DNA from: Lachnospiraceae bacterium
GTDB taxonomy: Bacteria; Bacillota; Clostridia; Lachnospirales; Lachnospiraceae
NCBI GenBank assembly: GCA_024399135.1
Contig: JAKSHY010000013.1
Location: 1-64,000 of the forward strand
Direction of reading: 5' to 3'
Length of the DNA stretch: 64,000 nt
The notes under the pieces are model-generated. The model had not been told where the DNA came from, did no database searches, and saw only the letters and a list, made by a program, of their open reading frames with translations. Positions 12,675-22,607 of this stretch are shown here, in pieces. Each line of letters opens with the position of its first letter. The first letter of the stretch is position 1. The translations under genes and the position numbers were made by a program.

Positions 12675-14480
12675 TTATTCTTCCTTCCTGCTGTCTATGA
12701 GAAGCTCCTCATACTGTCTCGTATAAAGGTTATAATATTCACCCCTCGCCTTCATAAGGCTCTTATGATTTCCCTGCTCGACAATCTTACCTTCATTAAC
12801 GACCAGAATAACATCAGAATTTACTATAGTCGAAAGTCTGTGCGCTATAACGAACGACGTTCTTCCCTTAATAAGCTTGGAAACAGCATTCTGGATAATC
12901 TTCTCAGTCACCGTATCAATAGAAGCTGTGGCCTCATCAAGAATAAGTATTTTAGGATCTGCCAGTAACGCCCTCGCAATTGAAAGAAGCTGCTTCTCAC
13001 CAGTTGAAAGCATGTCTCCACTTTCACCAACATTAGAATCAAGTCCGTCCTTAAGCTTATTAACTATGGAATCTGCGCCTATCATACTAAGGGACTCCAT
13101 TATCTTCTCATCGCTTATATCTTCCTTACCATATCTTAGGTTATCCCTAACAGTTCCCGAGAACAAAAATGGTGTCTGAAGTACATAGCCTATATTGCTG
13201 TGAAGCCACTTAAGTGAACGTGCCTTAATATCTTCACCATCAATAAGAACTCTTCCCTTAGTCGGTTCGAAGAATCTGCATACAAGATTTACCAGTGTAG
13301 ACTTACCTGCACCAGTTTCACCAACAATGGCTACATTGCAGCCCTTAGGAACCTTAAGATTAAAATTCTCCAGAACGAGCTCATCACCATCTGGATACTG
13401 GAAGGAAACATTCTCGAATTCAACATCACCATTAAGCTTTTCGAAGTTCTCATATTTAGGTTCGAAGCTAGTACCATACTTCTTAATTACTTCCTCGGAA
13501 TCTCTGACCTCGCCCTCTACATTAAGAAGGTTCACATATCTTTCGATATTAACTCTTATGGCAACAATCTGCGAAATCGAACTTACTACTGTCTGAATTG
13601 GGAACAGCATTCCCATGGCATATGACATGAATATGGACAATGTACCAATTTCAATCATATGCTCTGCGCTAAGTGCTCCACCCTTCCATATAACTAATCC
13701 AAGTGCAATACTTGTCAGCATGGCAACTGTCGAGTTGAACATAGCGTCGAAATGTGCTGCCCTGAGGCTCTTTCGATACATCGAAACTGTATCGTCCCTG
13801 AAATGCCTGTTCATCTTATCCTCGATCACGAGGCTTTTAATTGATTTAACTCCCGTAATTCCTTCGTTGATATTAGAAGTAATCTTCGAGTTCTGTTCAC
13901 GGATATCACGGTTTAATATAAGAAGCTTCTTCTGAAAATACGAAATACTAAGCGCTGCCATAGGAACGATTAAAATTACCCATATTGCCAATTTCCAGTT
14001 AACTATCAGCATTACTATCATACTGAACAGAATATTTGATCCGAACCATATAATATCCATAAGTCTCCAGGAAGCCATCTGACCTATCTTACCAGTATCT
14101 GACATAACTCTTGCATGAATGTATCCAACACTGTTCTGGTTATAGTAGGACAAAGATACATCCTGCAGATGTTCGAAAGCATTATTTCTTAAATCTCTGT
14201 TTATATAAAGTTCTATACTTGAACAGTCAAGTACATTGAAATAGTTTACTACAGCCTGGGCCAGAGCAAACACTACGAACAGCGCTATGAACATAGGAAG
14301 AGTGTCAAGTGTCTTATATGCGATGAAGTGATCAATTGCATATCTGTTGAACAATGGATATATTGCATCTACACTCGAAACCATCATTCCCATTATTATC
14401 ATTCGTATGAACATAAGTTTATATTTCTTTAAGTATGGCCATAATGTACCAAAACCAAGAAAGGATGATTTATTCTTCAT
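12675..14480 (-). CDS. Heterodimeric ABC exporter, subunit with canonical Walker B
   Basis: About 601 residues: six transmembrane helices (residues about 20-310), then the nucleotide-binding domain. Walker A is GETGAGKST; the signature is degenerate, LSTGEKQ instead of LSGGQ; Walker B is ILILDEATASID with the catalytic Glu present; the H-loop is AHRLST. The partner at 14470 has the reverse pattern, so the pair forms one hydrolysing and one degenerate site, as in BmrCD and TM287/288. The start is ATG at 14480, with AAGGAGG 5 nt upstream, overlapping the partner's end by 11 bp. Related pairs export drugs or lipids; the substrate is unknown. A terminator follows it. Confidence 0.9.
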   Translation of the reverse strand: MKNKSSFLGFGTLWPYLKKYKLMFIRMIIMGMMVSSVDAIYPLFNRYAIDHFIAYKTLDTLPMFIALFVVFALAQAVVNYFNVLDCSSIELYINRDLRNNAFEHLQDVSLSYYNQNSVGYIHARVMSDTGKIGQMASWRLMDIIWFGSNILFSMIVMLIVNWKLAIWVILIVPMAALSISYFQKKLLILNRDIREQNSKITSNINEGITGVKSIKSLVIEDKMNRHFRDDTVSMYRKSLRAAHFDAMFNSTVAMLTSIALGLVIWKGGALSAEHMIEIGTLSIFMSYAMGMLFPIQTVVSSISQIVAIRVNIERYVNLLNVEGEVRDSEEVIKKYGTSFEPKYENFEKLNGDVEFENVSFQYPDGDELVLENFNLKVPKGCNVAIVGETGAGKSTLVNLVCRFFEPTKGRVLIDGEDIKARSLKWLHSNIGYVLQTPFLFSGTVRDNLRYGKEDISDEKIMESLSMIGADSIVNKLKDGLDSNVGESGDMLSTGEKQLLSIARALLADPKILILDEATASIDTVTEKIIQNAVSKLIKGRTSFVIAHRLSTIVNSDVILVVNEGKIVEQGNHKSLMKARGEYYNLYTRQYEELLIDSRKEE

Positions 14481-16329
14481 CAAGACCTCCTTCCCCTGCA
14501 AGCACCTGAAGCTTGTATATCTTACTATACATGCCATCCTGGCTCACCAGCTCATCGTGGTTTCCACTTTCTATAACCTTTCCATCATCAAGCACGAATA
14601 TTCTGTCTGCATTCATGAGGGTTGTTATTCTGTGTGATATTAAAATGACAGTGGTGTCATTATTATTGTTCTTTCTATCCTCTTCTATGCTCTCATTAAG
14701 AGCCTTACGTATCTTACCATCTGTAACTGCATCAACTGCTGATAATGAATCATCAAAAATCATGATTGAAGGTTTTCTGACCAGCATCTGTGCAATAGCA
14801 GTTCTTTGCTTCTGACCTCCGGAGAGAGTAACTCCTCTTTCTCCAACATATGTATCATATCCCTGTGTGAACTTCTCAATCGCATTATCAAGACTTGAAA
14901 TTCTGGAAGCATCCATTACCATTTTGTGATCCACATCATCCGCTGCAATCTTGATATTGTCCTCAAGTGTTCCCGAAAAAAGATATGGCTCCTGCATAAC
15001 CATACCAATATTCTGCCGGAGAGACGACTTCTTAATATTGGAAATATCAACGCCGTTAATCGTAATCCTTCCGTTATCATCCCCAAGCTCATAGAACATA
15101 TCAAGAAGCATCATCGCTGTAGTCTTTCCTGAACCCGTTCCACCTAATATACCGATAGTTTCACCCTTCTTAAATTTCCACGAAACATCCTGAAGCACAC
15201 TTGCACCGTCATATGAGAAGGTTACATTCTTAAATTCGATATCTCCATTTCCCGGGAATTCAACAGCATTCTCTGAATCTTCTTCTATTTTTGAATTCAT
15301 TATATATAGAAGTCTGTCTATCGAAATTCCTGCCTTACTCATTTCAGAAACAACTCTTCCAAGCTCTCTGGTTGGCCAGATCATCATTCCATTGAAGGAA
15401 AGAAATGCAACATAATCTCCTGCTGAGATAGTTCCCTTAACAGTAAGATATGCTCCCAGTGTTACAACTGTCATTATTTCTATTCCACCAATAAGGTCAT
15501 TAATCGTCCAGAACTGTGTTAATAAACGCATGGTTCTAACCCACAGCTTGGTATATTCTGCGTTCTTATTTTCGAATCTGTCTTTTTCGTATCTTTCTTT
15601 TCCGAAAGCTCTGACTACACGAACCCCTGTAAGGTTCTCCTGAGCTATAGCCGAAAGATTTCCCTCCTCGGTATCTGCCAGCATGAATGACTTACCAATT
15701 GCCCCATGGAAGAACAATGAATATCCAACAACTATCGGAATGAACAAAAAAGCTGCCACAGAAAGCACGAAATTAATTCTGCACATGAATACAAGCGACA
15801 TCGAAATAACAAGCACCATTCTGAACACCTGTGTCATCTGATTCGCTATGAAATCCCTTATCATATCAACGTCGGTGGTACATCTTTGGATAATGTCACC
15901 TGTCTGATTCTGGTCATGCCAGCTAAATGGCAGATGAATAATATGGTCAAACAGTGTATCCTTCATTGTCTTACCAAGCGTCTCAGCGCTCTTGGTATTC
16001 ATAAGCTTGAACATATATCTGCACACTGCACCGATTAATGCTATACCAATTATTATCAGTGCAAAGATATATAAGTTATTAAGGCAATACTCTCTTCCAC
16101 CCATCCATTCTATGAAGCTTTTAATAAAGCCTGGAAGCTGTTCTTCATTACCAATAATAAGATCAACCGTATATCCAATTGCCTTAGGATTCACCAGCTC
16201 GAAGCCTACTAAAAGGCATACGAATACTACCGTAAGAAACAAATAGTGCCTGCTTCCTTTTAGGAAATCAGACACCAGGGACATACGACTACTATATTCT
16301 AATTTAGTATCTATATCTTTTCCCTTCAT
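14470..16329 (-). CDS. Heterodimeric ABC exporter, subunit with degenerate Walker B
   Basis: A 619-residue half-transporter. Transmembrane helices lie at about residues 28-330 (first helix YLFLTVVFVCLLVGFELV) and the nucleotide-binding domain follows, with Walker A GGTGSGKTT, signature LSGGQKQR (canonical) and Walker B IMIFDDSLSAVD, where Asp replaces the catalytic Glu; the H-loop is SHRITT. Together with the subunit at 12675 it makes the canonical ATP site from its own LSGGQ and the partner's Glu. It starts 3 bp after the dusB stop, so the exporter belongs to the coaX-dusB transcript. An extra loop of about 25 residues (GGREYCLNN) in the first periplasmic-side region is typical of this subgroup. 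Substrate unknown. Confidence 0.9.
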   Translation of the reverse strand: MKGKDIDTKLEYSSRMSLVSDFLKGSRHYLFLTVVFVCLLVGFELVNPKAIGYTVDLIIGNEEQLPGFIKSFIEWMGGREYCLNNLYIFALIIIGIALIGAVCRYMFKLMNTKSAETLGKTMKDTLFDHIIHLPFSWHDQNQTGDIIQRCTTDVDMIRDFIANQMTQVFRMVLVISMSLVFMCRINFVLSVAAFLFIPIVVGYSLFFHGAIGKSFMLADTEEGNLSAIAQENLTGVRVVRAFGKERYEKDRFENKNAEYTKLWVRTMRLLTQFWTINDLIGGIEIMTVVTLGAYLTVKGTISAGDYVAFLSFNGMMIWPTRELGRVVSEMSKAGISIDRLLYIMNSKIEEDSENAVEFPGNGDIEFKNVTFSYDGASVLQDVSWKFKKGETIGILGGTGSGKTTAMMLLDMFYELGDDNGRITINGVDISNIKKSSLRQNIGMVMQEPYLFSGTLEDNIKIAADDVDHKMVMDASRISSLDNAIEKFTQGYDTYVGERGVTLSGGQKQRTAIAQMLVRKPSIMIFDDSLSAVDAVTDGKIRKALNESIEEDRKNNNNDTTVILISHRITTLMNADRIFVLDDGKVIESGNHDELVSQDGMYSKIYKLQVLAGEGGLDEE

Positions 16330-16332
16330 ATA

Positions 16333-17298
16333 TTAAATTCCTATCCTGTCTATAAAACTAATCAATTTTTCAAACTCCGTTATTTCACATACCTCACGTC
16401 TTAGCTGTGCGCTTCCATGAAGTCCTGTAGTATACCATGCAATATGCTTACGCATTTCACGAACCGCTGTATACTCTCCCTTAACATCAAGGAGCATACT
16501 CGCGTGACGTTTAATCATATTACGCTTTTCTTCAATGCTTGGCAAGGGGTATTTTTCTCCCGTTTCAAGGTAGTAAGGTATCTCCTTGAATATCCATGGA
16601 TTACCCTCTGCTGCCCTTCCTATCATGAAGCCGTCAACGCCTGTCTCATCAAGCATTCTTTTCGCACTCTCTCCGTCCTTAATATCTCCATTGCCAATTA
16701 CAGGGATTGACACACTTTCCTTAACCCTAGCTATTATCTCCCAGTCTGCTGCGCCCTCATAGTACTGCTCTCTCGTTCTTCCATGAACGGCAATGGCACT
16801 TGCACCTGCATCCTCTGCTATCTTCGCAATTTCAACTGCATTCACATGCTCCGAATCGAAGCCCTTTCTTATTTTAACAGTAACAGGCTTACTTATAGCC
16901 TTCACTGTTTTAGATACTATCTCATGAACAAGCTTGGGGTTCTTCATTAAAGCAGAGCCTTCGCCATTATTAACTATCTTAGGCACAGGACATCCCATAT
17001 TAATATCCAGTATATCGAAGTTTCTATTCTCTATCCTTTTCGCTATGGAAGAAATCACATCAGGGTCAGAGCCGAAAAGCTGCAATGATGCCGGGCGTTC
17101 ATTATCAGTAACAGTAAGCATTTCTTCAGTATTCTTGTTATTATATAGAATCGCCTTGGCAGATACCATCTCCATGCATACCATACCTGCACCCTGTTCT
17201 TTGCACAACAAACGAAATGGCAGGTCTGTAACCCCTGCCATCGGTGCTAAAATGCAATTATTATCAAGTTCAACATTACCTATTCTGATTTTTTTCAT
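16333..17298 (-). CDS. dusB: tRNA-dihydrouridine synthase, DusB type
   Basis: A 321-residue FMN enzyme that reduces uridines in the tRNA D-loop. The TIM-barrel start [37 protein letters not shown] is diagnostic. The catalytic Cys lies in [24 protein letters not shown] (near residue 100), KIRKGFD and [15 protein letters not shown] follow, and the FMN-phosphate loop [16 protein letters not shown] and [13 protein letters not shown] are intact. The C-terminal helical domain ([19 protein letters not shown]) binds tRNA. Its start overlaps the coaX 3' end by 23 bp. The order coaX-dusB-greA-lysS is common in Clostridia; here an ABC exporter pair is inserted between dusB and greA. Confidence 0.95.
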   Translation of the reverse strand: MKKIRIGNVELDNNCILAPMAGVTDLPFRLLCKEQGAGMVCMEMVSAKAILYNNKNTEEMLTVTDNERPASLQLFGSDPDVISSIAKRIENRNFDILDINMGCPVPKIVNNGEGSALMKNPKLVHEIVSKTVKAISKPVTVKIRKGFDSEHVNAVEIAKIAEDAGASAIAVHGRTREQYYEGAADWEIIARVKESVSIPVIGNGDIKDGESAKRMLDETGVDGFMIGRAAEGNPWIFKEIPYYLETGEKYPLPSIEEKRNMIKRHASMLLDVKGEYTAVREMRKHIAWYTTGLHGSAQLRREVCEITEFEKLISFIDRIGI

Positions 17299-18049
17299 AG
17301 ATTAATCTTAAGCCATCTAAAGTTAAGTTTCTGTCATATACATCAATAAGCTTGGTTTCCGGGCAGATAATTCCGCCAAGGCCACCGGTTGCGACTACCT
17401 TAAGGTTATCAACTCCAGTTTCCTTCTTAACCTGATTAATTATATACTCTGTCTGGCCAATCTGTCCGTAGACAAGTCCTGCCTGCATACTGGAAATCGT
17501 TTCCTGTGCGAGGATTGACTTTGGCTTCTTAATTTCTATTTCAGGAAGCTTGGCTGTTCCTTCCCACAACGCTTTTGCAGAGAGTCTGATTCCAGGTGCT
17601 GTAATACCATACAGAAAATCACCCTCTTCATTAACATAGTCATAGGTTGTTGCTGTTCCAAAGTCAAGAACCAGTATAGGTCCGCCGTACTTTTCATATG
17701 CCCCGACTGCATCAACTATTCTGTCTGCTCCAATTTCCTTAGGATTAGGAGTCTTAACCTTAATTCCTGTCTTAATTCCAGGTCCCACTATTACAGGATC
17801 AACTGACAAGTATCTCATAACAGAACCATTAAGTGAATGCATTACATCCGGAACAACCGAAGCTATAATGGCTCCATCTATTTCACCTGACTCGATTCCA
17901 TTACTCTTTAGCAATGAAACCATATTAACTCCGAATTCATCCGAAGTTCTTGGAAGCTTACTCATCATTCTGAATGTAAGAACAAGCTTCTTATCATCAT
18001 ATACACCAAATGTTATATTAGTATTTCCTACATCTATTACCAGTAACAT
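17276..18049 (-). CDS. coaX: Type III pantothenate kinase
   Basis: A 257-residue kinase for the first step of coenzyme A synthesis. The ASKHA-fold phosphate loop is [19 protein letters not shown]. Other family motifs are [35 protein letters not shown] near residues 100-130, and the C-terminal [16 protein letters not shown]. Type III enzymes are insensitive to CoA feedback and use K+ or NH4+. The gene opens the coaX-dusB-ABC exporter block. Start ATG at 18049. Intact and of normal length. Confidence 0.96.
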   Translation of the reverse strand: MLLVIDVGNTNITFGVYDDKKLVLTFRMMSKLPRTSDEFGVNMVSLLKSNGIESGEIDGAIIASVVPDVMHSLNGSVMRYLSVDPVIVGPGIKTGIKVKTPNPKEIGADRIVDAVGAYEKYGGPILVLDFGTATTYDYVNEEGDFLYGITAPGIRLSAKALWEGTAKLPEIEIKKPKSILAQETISSMQAGLVYGQIGQTEYIINQVKKETGVDNLKVVATGGLGGIICPETKLIDVYDRNLTLDGLRLIYEKNQNR

Positions 18050-18115
18050 TTTCTGCCTCGTTTCCTGTGTCGCTTTCTGCCTTATTTTATAACGTCTTTT
18101 TCGTCAGTGCCTTAT

Positions 18116-18463
18116 TTACTCTTCATCAAGCAATTTTGAGACATCCTCGTTCAAAAATACAGCTCTGTAAAAAAGACTTAAGGATTCGAATAATTCCTGT
18201 CTCTTTCTCCTGATTTCACCAACCAGAAGGCCTGAACCTATTTCATCATAAAGATAATCCTCTGGTGCGGCTTCAGTTCTCATGTTAACAGTTCCGTCTT
18301 CTTCGAATTCAATAGTGAAAATACCACCAATCTCTTCCGTAAAAAGAACACATATTACATGAAGCTCATCCTTAATTGAATCAGGAATCTTAGCATATTT
18401 TTCGTTAAAATAATATTTTTGATCGTAGGCATTAGCCCCGCAAATTACTCTGTCTTCGTTCAT
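18116..18463 (-). CDS. Hypothetical protein, DUF6145-like, 115 residues
   Basis: A small acidic soluble protein (MNEDRVICGANAYDQKYYFNEKYAKIPDSIKDELHVICVLFTEEIGGIFTIEF...). Short proteins of this kind are conserved next to housekeeping genes in Lachnospiraceae and are filed as DUF6145, to my recollection. The central EEIGGIFTIEFEEDGTVNMRTEA looks like a beta meander; the C-terminus (LLVGEIRRKRQELFESLSLFYRAVF) is helical. No catalytic motif, signal peptide or membrane segment. It lies 67 bp before coaX and 80 bp after argF. Function unknown. Confidence 0.7.
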   Translation of the reverse strand: MNEDRVICGANAYDQKYYFNEKYAKIPDSIKDELHVICVLFTEEIGGIFTIEFEEDGTVNMRTEAAPEDYLYDEIGSGLLVGEIRRKRQELFESLSLFYRAVFLNEDVSKLLDEE

Positions 18464-18542
18464 TCTTCTTCACTCAGCCCCTTCATAATAAAAAGCTTAT
18501 ATTTAAGGCTTATAGCAGGCACATATTCAAAGCTTTCTATAA

Positions 18543-19532
18543 TTACAGTGTTGCTGCCATTACAGCTTTAATAGTATGCATTCTGTTTTCAGCTTCATCG
18601 AATACTACTGAATTAGGTCCGTTAAATACCTCATCAGTAACCTCAAGCTCCAAAAGACCGAACTTTTCATGAACTTCACGTCCAACCTCTGTATTTAAAT
18701 CATGATATGCTGGAAGACAGTGCATGAAGATGCATTCCTTCTTAGCATAGCTCATAGCCTTAGTATTAACCTGGTATGGTAAAAGTGCATCAATTCTCTC
18801 CTTCCATACCTCATCAGGCTCACCCATTGAAACCCATACATCTGTATAGATTACATCAGCATCCTTACAGCCTTCTTCTACTGACTCAGTAAGTGTAATA
18901 GTAGCCCCTGTTTCCTTCGCAACCTTCATACACTCATCAACGAGTGACTGCTCTGGGAAATACTTGGAAGATGTACATGCAGTAAAATGCATTCCAAGCT
19001 TCGCACATACTACCATGAGCGAATTACCCATGTTATATCTGGCGTCTCCCATATATGTTAATTTAACACCCTTAACTCTTCCTAACTTTTCTTTAATGGT
19101 AAGGACGTCTGCAAGCATCTGTGTTGGATGGAACTCATTAGTTAATCCGTTCCATACTGGTACTCCTGAATACTTGGCCAGATCTTCAACTATAGTCTGC
19201 TCATAGCCTCTATACTCAATTCCTTCGAACATTGAGCCTAATACATGAGCTGTATCAACAATTGATTCCTTCTTTCCAATCTGAGAAGCCTTAGGATCAA
19301 GATATGTAGTTCCCATACCAAGATCATGAGCTGCTACCTCAAAAGAACAGCGTGTACGTGTACTGGTCTTTTCAAATATAAGAGCAACATTCTTACCCGC
19401 ATGCATATCGGTTGTAAGAACTCCCGCCTTCTTCTTAGCCTTAAGATCTGCTGCCAGATCAACAAGGTACATTATTTCTTCAGGTGTATAATCCAAAAGC
19501 TTCAAAAAGCTTCTTCCCTTTAAATTAACCAC
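18543..19532 (-). CDS. argF: Ornithine carbamoyltransferase
   Basis: About 329 residues; makes citrulline from ornithine and carbamoyl phosphate in arginine synthesis, or runs in reverse in the deiminase pathway. The carbamoyl-phosphate motif [19 protein letters not shown], the ornithine-side loop [28 protein letters not shown] and the C-terminal RMHTIKAVM are all present. The start is put at GTG 19532 ([19 protein letters not shown]), the usual family start, with AGAGGGAG 6 nt upstream; an ATG 24 bp further up would place the ribosome site inside the gene. No other arg gene is near. It follows a SleB-like hydrolase gene with a 54-bp gap, so it may share its transcript. Confidence 0.95.
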   Translation of the reverse strand: MVNLKGRSFLKLLDYTPEEIMYLVDLAADLKAKKKAGVLTTDMHAGKNVALIFEKTSTRTRCSFEVAAHDLGMGTTYLDPKASQIGKKESIVDTAHVLGSMFEGIEYRGYEQTIVEDLAKYSGVPVWNGLTNEFHPTQMLADVLTIKEKLGRVKGVKLTYMGDARYNMGNSLMVVCAKLGMHFTACTSSKYFPEQSLVDECMKVAKETGATITLTESVEEGCKDADVIYTDVWVSMGEPDEVWKERIDALLPYQVNTKAMSYAKKECIFMHCLPAYHDLNTEVGREVHEKFGLLELEVTDEVFNGPNSVVFDEAENRMHTIKAVMAATL

Positions 19533-19610
19533 TTTATTCTCCCTCTTCCTAATCATGGATATACGCTTCCTAATTCAACGTCTTTCGCATATTCCTAATT
19601 CTATATATTT

Positions 19611-20789
19611 TTACCAGAAGACATGAGCTCCGATAACTATACCAGCGTGTCCGTTATTTCTTCTAAAGTGAGTTGCACCTCCAACAGTAGTTTCTCCCAT
19701 CAAAGAAGCTGCTGCCGCCTGGAAGCATCGCTCAGGTGGACCACTCTCATATACTCTGGCTACCTTTCCTGACATGGCAGGTGTGAACTGACCAGAAGCA
19801 TATATAACCGAATAAATCGTATTAGGATAAGCCGGTGACTTAACTCTGTTCATAACAACAGCGCCTACACCAACCATACCTTCGTATGACTGGTTACCTG
19901 CCTCACAGTAAATAAGTGCTGCAAGCAATCTAAGCTCATCTGCATCAGCAGAAACGGCACCACGGTTCTTAGTAAGGTTACCAAGATTCTTCTTGGCCTT
20001 CTCCATGGCTTCCTTGGCCTTGGCCTTCTGCGCTTCTTCCTCTGCCTGTCTTCGTAATTCTTCTTCTATTTTCTTTCTGGCATTAACCTGTTCTACAGTT
20101 TCACCAGCATCGATATTAAATGAGATATTAATGAAGTCAGTATCTAAATATCCAACCTCACCCTCATAATCAATACTTATCCATTCTTCATCGATGATTT
20201 CAATGAAATCCGCGTAATCTGTTTTCGCGAGAACACCAATAATATCCGACTCTGATGATGGATCCTTACGAACATTCAACGCTTCGGAATTAATGGTAAC
20301 AAGCCATCTTCCTACATCATCTGACATAGCAACAGCTTCATCACCAAAAATAAGAAACTCCGAAGAGCACCATCCCGTCAAAGCTCCTGACTGAATTTTC
20401 GTCCAGCCATCAGCCTGCTCGAGCACAGTTCCTCCACAGTCCCTGTACAAAAATCCGACCTTTGGAGCTTCCTCGCTTGCTTCAGAGCGCACGTTTAATG
20501 TATCAGACACATTAGCCATGGCAAGCTGATGCATCATGCGTTCCTTTTCCTTGTCGAATTTTTCGTGAATATTAAGTTTCTGTTCTTCCTTCTTCTCTCT
20601 GACTTCCGTTTCAAAAGAAGTAGGACTGATGACGGTAGCTATTCCTGAATTAGGAAAATCATATCCATTATTCTTTTCAATAGCATTAGCCGCCACTGCG
20701 TCAGCCATCCATAAAACTGTTCCTAAAAGCACCGCCCCGAAAAACTTAGCGGATGGAATGAGGACTGGCTGATTTCTTAGCTTGTTCAT
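19611..20789 (-). CDS. SH3-domain cell-wall hydrolase, SleB (PF07486) type
   Basis: About 392 residues. The N-terminus has a signal-anchor (FFGAVLLGTVLWMADAVAANA). Two bacterial SH3 domains follow (LNVRSEASEEAPKVGFLYRD...WTKIQSGALTGWCSSEF, then LNVRKDPSSESDIIGVLAKTD...WISIDYEGEVGYLDTDF) at about residues 95-225, then a charged Ala/Glu/Lys coiled coil (245-285), and last the SleB catalytic domain with the general acid in LIYCEAGNQSYEGMVGVGAVVMNRV (near 305). Such enzymes cut peptidoglycan, in sporulation/germination or in growth. The start at ATG 20789 has GGTGA upstream; a longer frame from 20822 has no ribosome site. Role in spores not shown. Confidence 0.87.
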   Translation of the reverse strand: MNKLRNQPVLIPSAKFFGAVLLGTVLWMADAVAANAIEKNNGYDFPNSGIATVISPTSFETEVREKKEEQKLNIHEKFDKEKERMMHQLAMANVSDTLNVRSEASEEAPKVGFLYRDCGGTVLEQADGWTKIQSGALTGWCSSEFLIFGDEAVAMSDDVGRWLVTINSEALNVRKDPSSESDIIGVLAKTDYADFIEIIDEEWISIDYEGEVGYLDTDFINISFNIDAGETVEQVNARKKIEEELRRQAEEEAQKAKAKEAMEKAKKNLGNLTKNRGAVSADADELRLLAALIYCEAGNQSYEGMVGVGAVVMNRVKSPAYPNTIYSVIYASGQFTPAMSGKVARVYESGPPERCFQAAAASLMGETTVGGATHFRRNNGHAGIVIGAHVFW

Positions 20790-20807
20790 TTCATTCACCG
20801 TTATTAT

Positions 20808-20842
20808 TTCAGATAACATCAAAACGGTTATCTGAATTTTTT
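20808..20842 (+). terminator. Terminator-like hairpin facing against the local genes
   Basis: TTCAGATAAC (20808-20817) and its exact complement (20827-20836) enclose a 9-nt loop, and six T follow on the plus strand. It is upstream of the SleB gene, whose neighbours are all on the minus strand. It could stop antisense transcripts or form a leader structure in the SleB mRNA. Confidence 0.5.
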
Positions 20843-20927
20843 GGAAAATGCCTTATCTTAGGCTTTTCATGAATATATAAATAGTTACGTAAACCACATA
20901 ATACCAAGTTTGACCATTAAAGTCAAA

Positions 20928-21722
20928 TTATAATGATTTCGCCTTGTTTACACAAGCCTCTACAGCATCCATAACAGCGCTTCTAAAGCCCATTTCTTCA
21001 AGGACCTGAACCGCTTCTATAGTAGTTCCTGCTGGTGAACATACCATATCCTTAAGCTCACCTGGATGCTTCTTAGTATCGAGCATAAGCTTGGCTGAAC
21101 CTAAGGTTGACTGGGATGCGAACTTATAAGCCATAGCTCTTGGAATTCCAGCCTTAACTGCAGCATCTGCCAGAGCTTCCATATACATAAATACGAAAGC
21201 TGGTGAAGAACCTGCAACTGCCGTGAAGGCATCCATATGCTTCTCTTCGATGATCTCTGCCTCTCCAAACGATGTACAGATTTTCATAATCTTATTAACA
21301 TCATCCTCTCTAGCATTCTTGTTAGCACATACCGCTGTAAGTCCTTCGTTAACCATAGCTGGTGTGTTAGGCATCAGTCTTACGATTTTCTGATCCTTTC
21401 CTAAAAGGTTCTCTAAATAGCTTATAGTCTTTCCTGCCACAATACTTACAATAACAGCATCCTTTTTAGTAGTTCCTGCAATTCCGCGAAGTACCTCATC
21501 ACACATCTGAGGCTTAACTGCTATGAAAAGAATATCTGCTGTTGTTGCTATCTTTAAATTATCTGTTGTTGTGAAGATATCAAATTCCTTATTAACCTTA
21601 ATGCAGGTCTCTTCACTTTTAGCTGAACCCATGATTTCTTCAGGAGCCACAACTCCTTCTGAAATTATTCCATTAATAATGGCCTTAGCCATGTTTCCCA
21701 ATCCAATAAATCCTATAACCAT
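20928..21722 (-). CDS. proC: Pyrroline-5-carboxylate reductase
   Basis: A 264-residue NAD(P)H enzyme for the last step of proline synthesis. The Rossmann motif is VIGFIGLGNMAKAIINGI at the N-terminus; FIAVKPQMCDEVL and VSIVAGKTISYLENLLG follow. The family signature is in the C-terminal dimer domain (PAGTTIEAVQVLEEMGFRSAVMDAVEACVNKAKSL), and the middle has VRLMPNTPAMVNEGLTAVCAN. Start ATG at 21722 with GGAGG upstream. It stands between an rRNA methyltransferase gene and the SleB-like hydrolase; no other proline gene is near. Intact and of normal length. Confidence 0.96.
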   Translation of the reverse strand: MVIGFIGLGNMAKAIINGIISEGVVAPEEIMGSAKSEETCIKVNKEFDIFTTTDNLKIATTADILFIAVKPQMCDEVLRGIAGTTKKDAVIVSIVAGKTISYLENLLGKDQKIVRLMPNTPAMVNEGLTAVCANKNAREDDVNKIMKICTSFGEAEIIEEKHMDAFTAVAGSSPAFVFMYMEALADAAVKAGIPRAMAYKFASQSTLGSAKLMLDTKKHPGELKDMVCSPAGTTIEAVQVLEEMGFRSAVMDAVEACVNKAKSL

Positions 21723-21782
21723 TTTACTTCCTCCAAATTCTTCATTGCATATTCATCAATCATGCATCATATCACGAAGTCC

Positions 21783-22607
21783 TCATCGTGCTGCATACAT
21801 CATAAGTGCTGCTGCAACGGACGCATTAAGTGATTCTACCTTGCCACACATTGGTATTATGACACCGATGTCAGCTTTTTTGATTGCCTCATCTGAAAGA
21901 CCATTTCCTTCGTTTCCTATAAGTATTCCTGATCTTCCTTCATACCTTATCTTATCGTAATCGCATTTTGCATTAAGGCTTGTAGCATAAACTTTTATAT
22001 TAGAGCGCTTAATAAGATCAATCGTCGACAGAAAATCCTTTGTATATACTATGGGCACCCTGAAAATTGTTCCCATGGTTGAACGCACTGTTTTAGGATT
22101 AAATATATCAACAGAAGACTCACTTAATATTATACCGGACATACCGGCCGCCTCTGCTGTACGAACCATGGTTCCAAGGTTCCCCGGATCCTGAATATCC
22201 TCAAGAAGCAGTATATTACCTCGAGCCCCCTTAGGGACATTGGAAACAACATCTCCTGTAGTCCACTTAGGCATGTTAACAACTGCAATCACACCCTGCG
22301 GAGTATCCGTATCCGATGCCTTTTTGAAAACCTCATGACTTAATTCTTCCACATAGACGCCCTTTTTCTTAAGAGCAGTGATCTTATCAAATGTTTTCTT
22401 TAAGTGACTAGAAGGAGCCCTGCCTTCTTTTTCAATTTCAGCATAGGTTCCTTCTTCAACATAAACTTCTTTTATTAAATTATCTGGTACCTCTTCAAAT
22501 ATCCTTAAACCCTCAACAATGAAAAGCTCTTCCTTATATCGGATCTTCTTTTTTTGCTGAAGCTCAACAAGATGTTTGACCTTGGCATTATTTAGACTTG
22601 TTATCAT
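21783..22607 (-). CDS. TrmH/SpoU-family rRNA 2'-O-methyltransferase
   Basis: A 274-residue RNA ribose methyltransferase with the SPOUT trefoil-knot fold. The N-terminal substrate-binding domain (VKHLVELQQKKKIRYKEELFIVEGLRIFEEV) is typical of the RlmB/YsgA subgroup. The three knot motifs are present: LLLEDIQDPGNLGTMVRTAEAAG near residue 130, GRSGILIGNEGNGLSDE near residue 215 and IPMCGKVESLNASVAAALMMYA at the C-terminus, where Asn and the SLNASVA segment bind SAM. The target nucleotide cannot be read from sequence. The ATG overlaps the pfkA stop as TAATG, so the two are coupled. Confidence 0.9.
   Translation of the reverse strand: MITSLNNAKVKHLVELQQKKKIRYKEELFIVEGLRIFEEVPDNLIKEVYVEEGTYAEIEKEGRAPSSHLKKTFDKITALKKKGVYVEELSHEVFKKASDTDTPQGVIAVVNMPKWTTGDVVSNVPKGARGNILLLEDIQDPGNLGTMVRTAEAAGMSGIILSESSVDIFNPKTVRSTMGTIFRVPIVYTKDFLSTIDLIKRSNIKVYATSLNAKCDYDKIRYEGRSGILIGNEGNGLSDEAIKKADIGVIIPMCGKVESLNASVAAALMMYAAR

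Noticed and set aside
18480-18512. Hairpin after argF
   Set aside because: Only a 4-5 bp AAGC/GCTT stem with TTTTT; too weak to call.
21523-21960. 145-residue plus-strand frame across proC and the methyltransferase gene
   Set aside because: It covers the 5' end of proC and the 3' end of the next gene on the other strand, and its peptide has no recognisable pattern.
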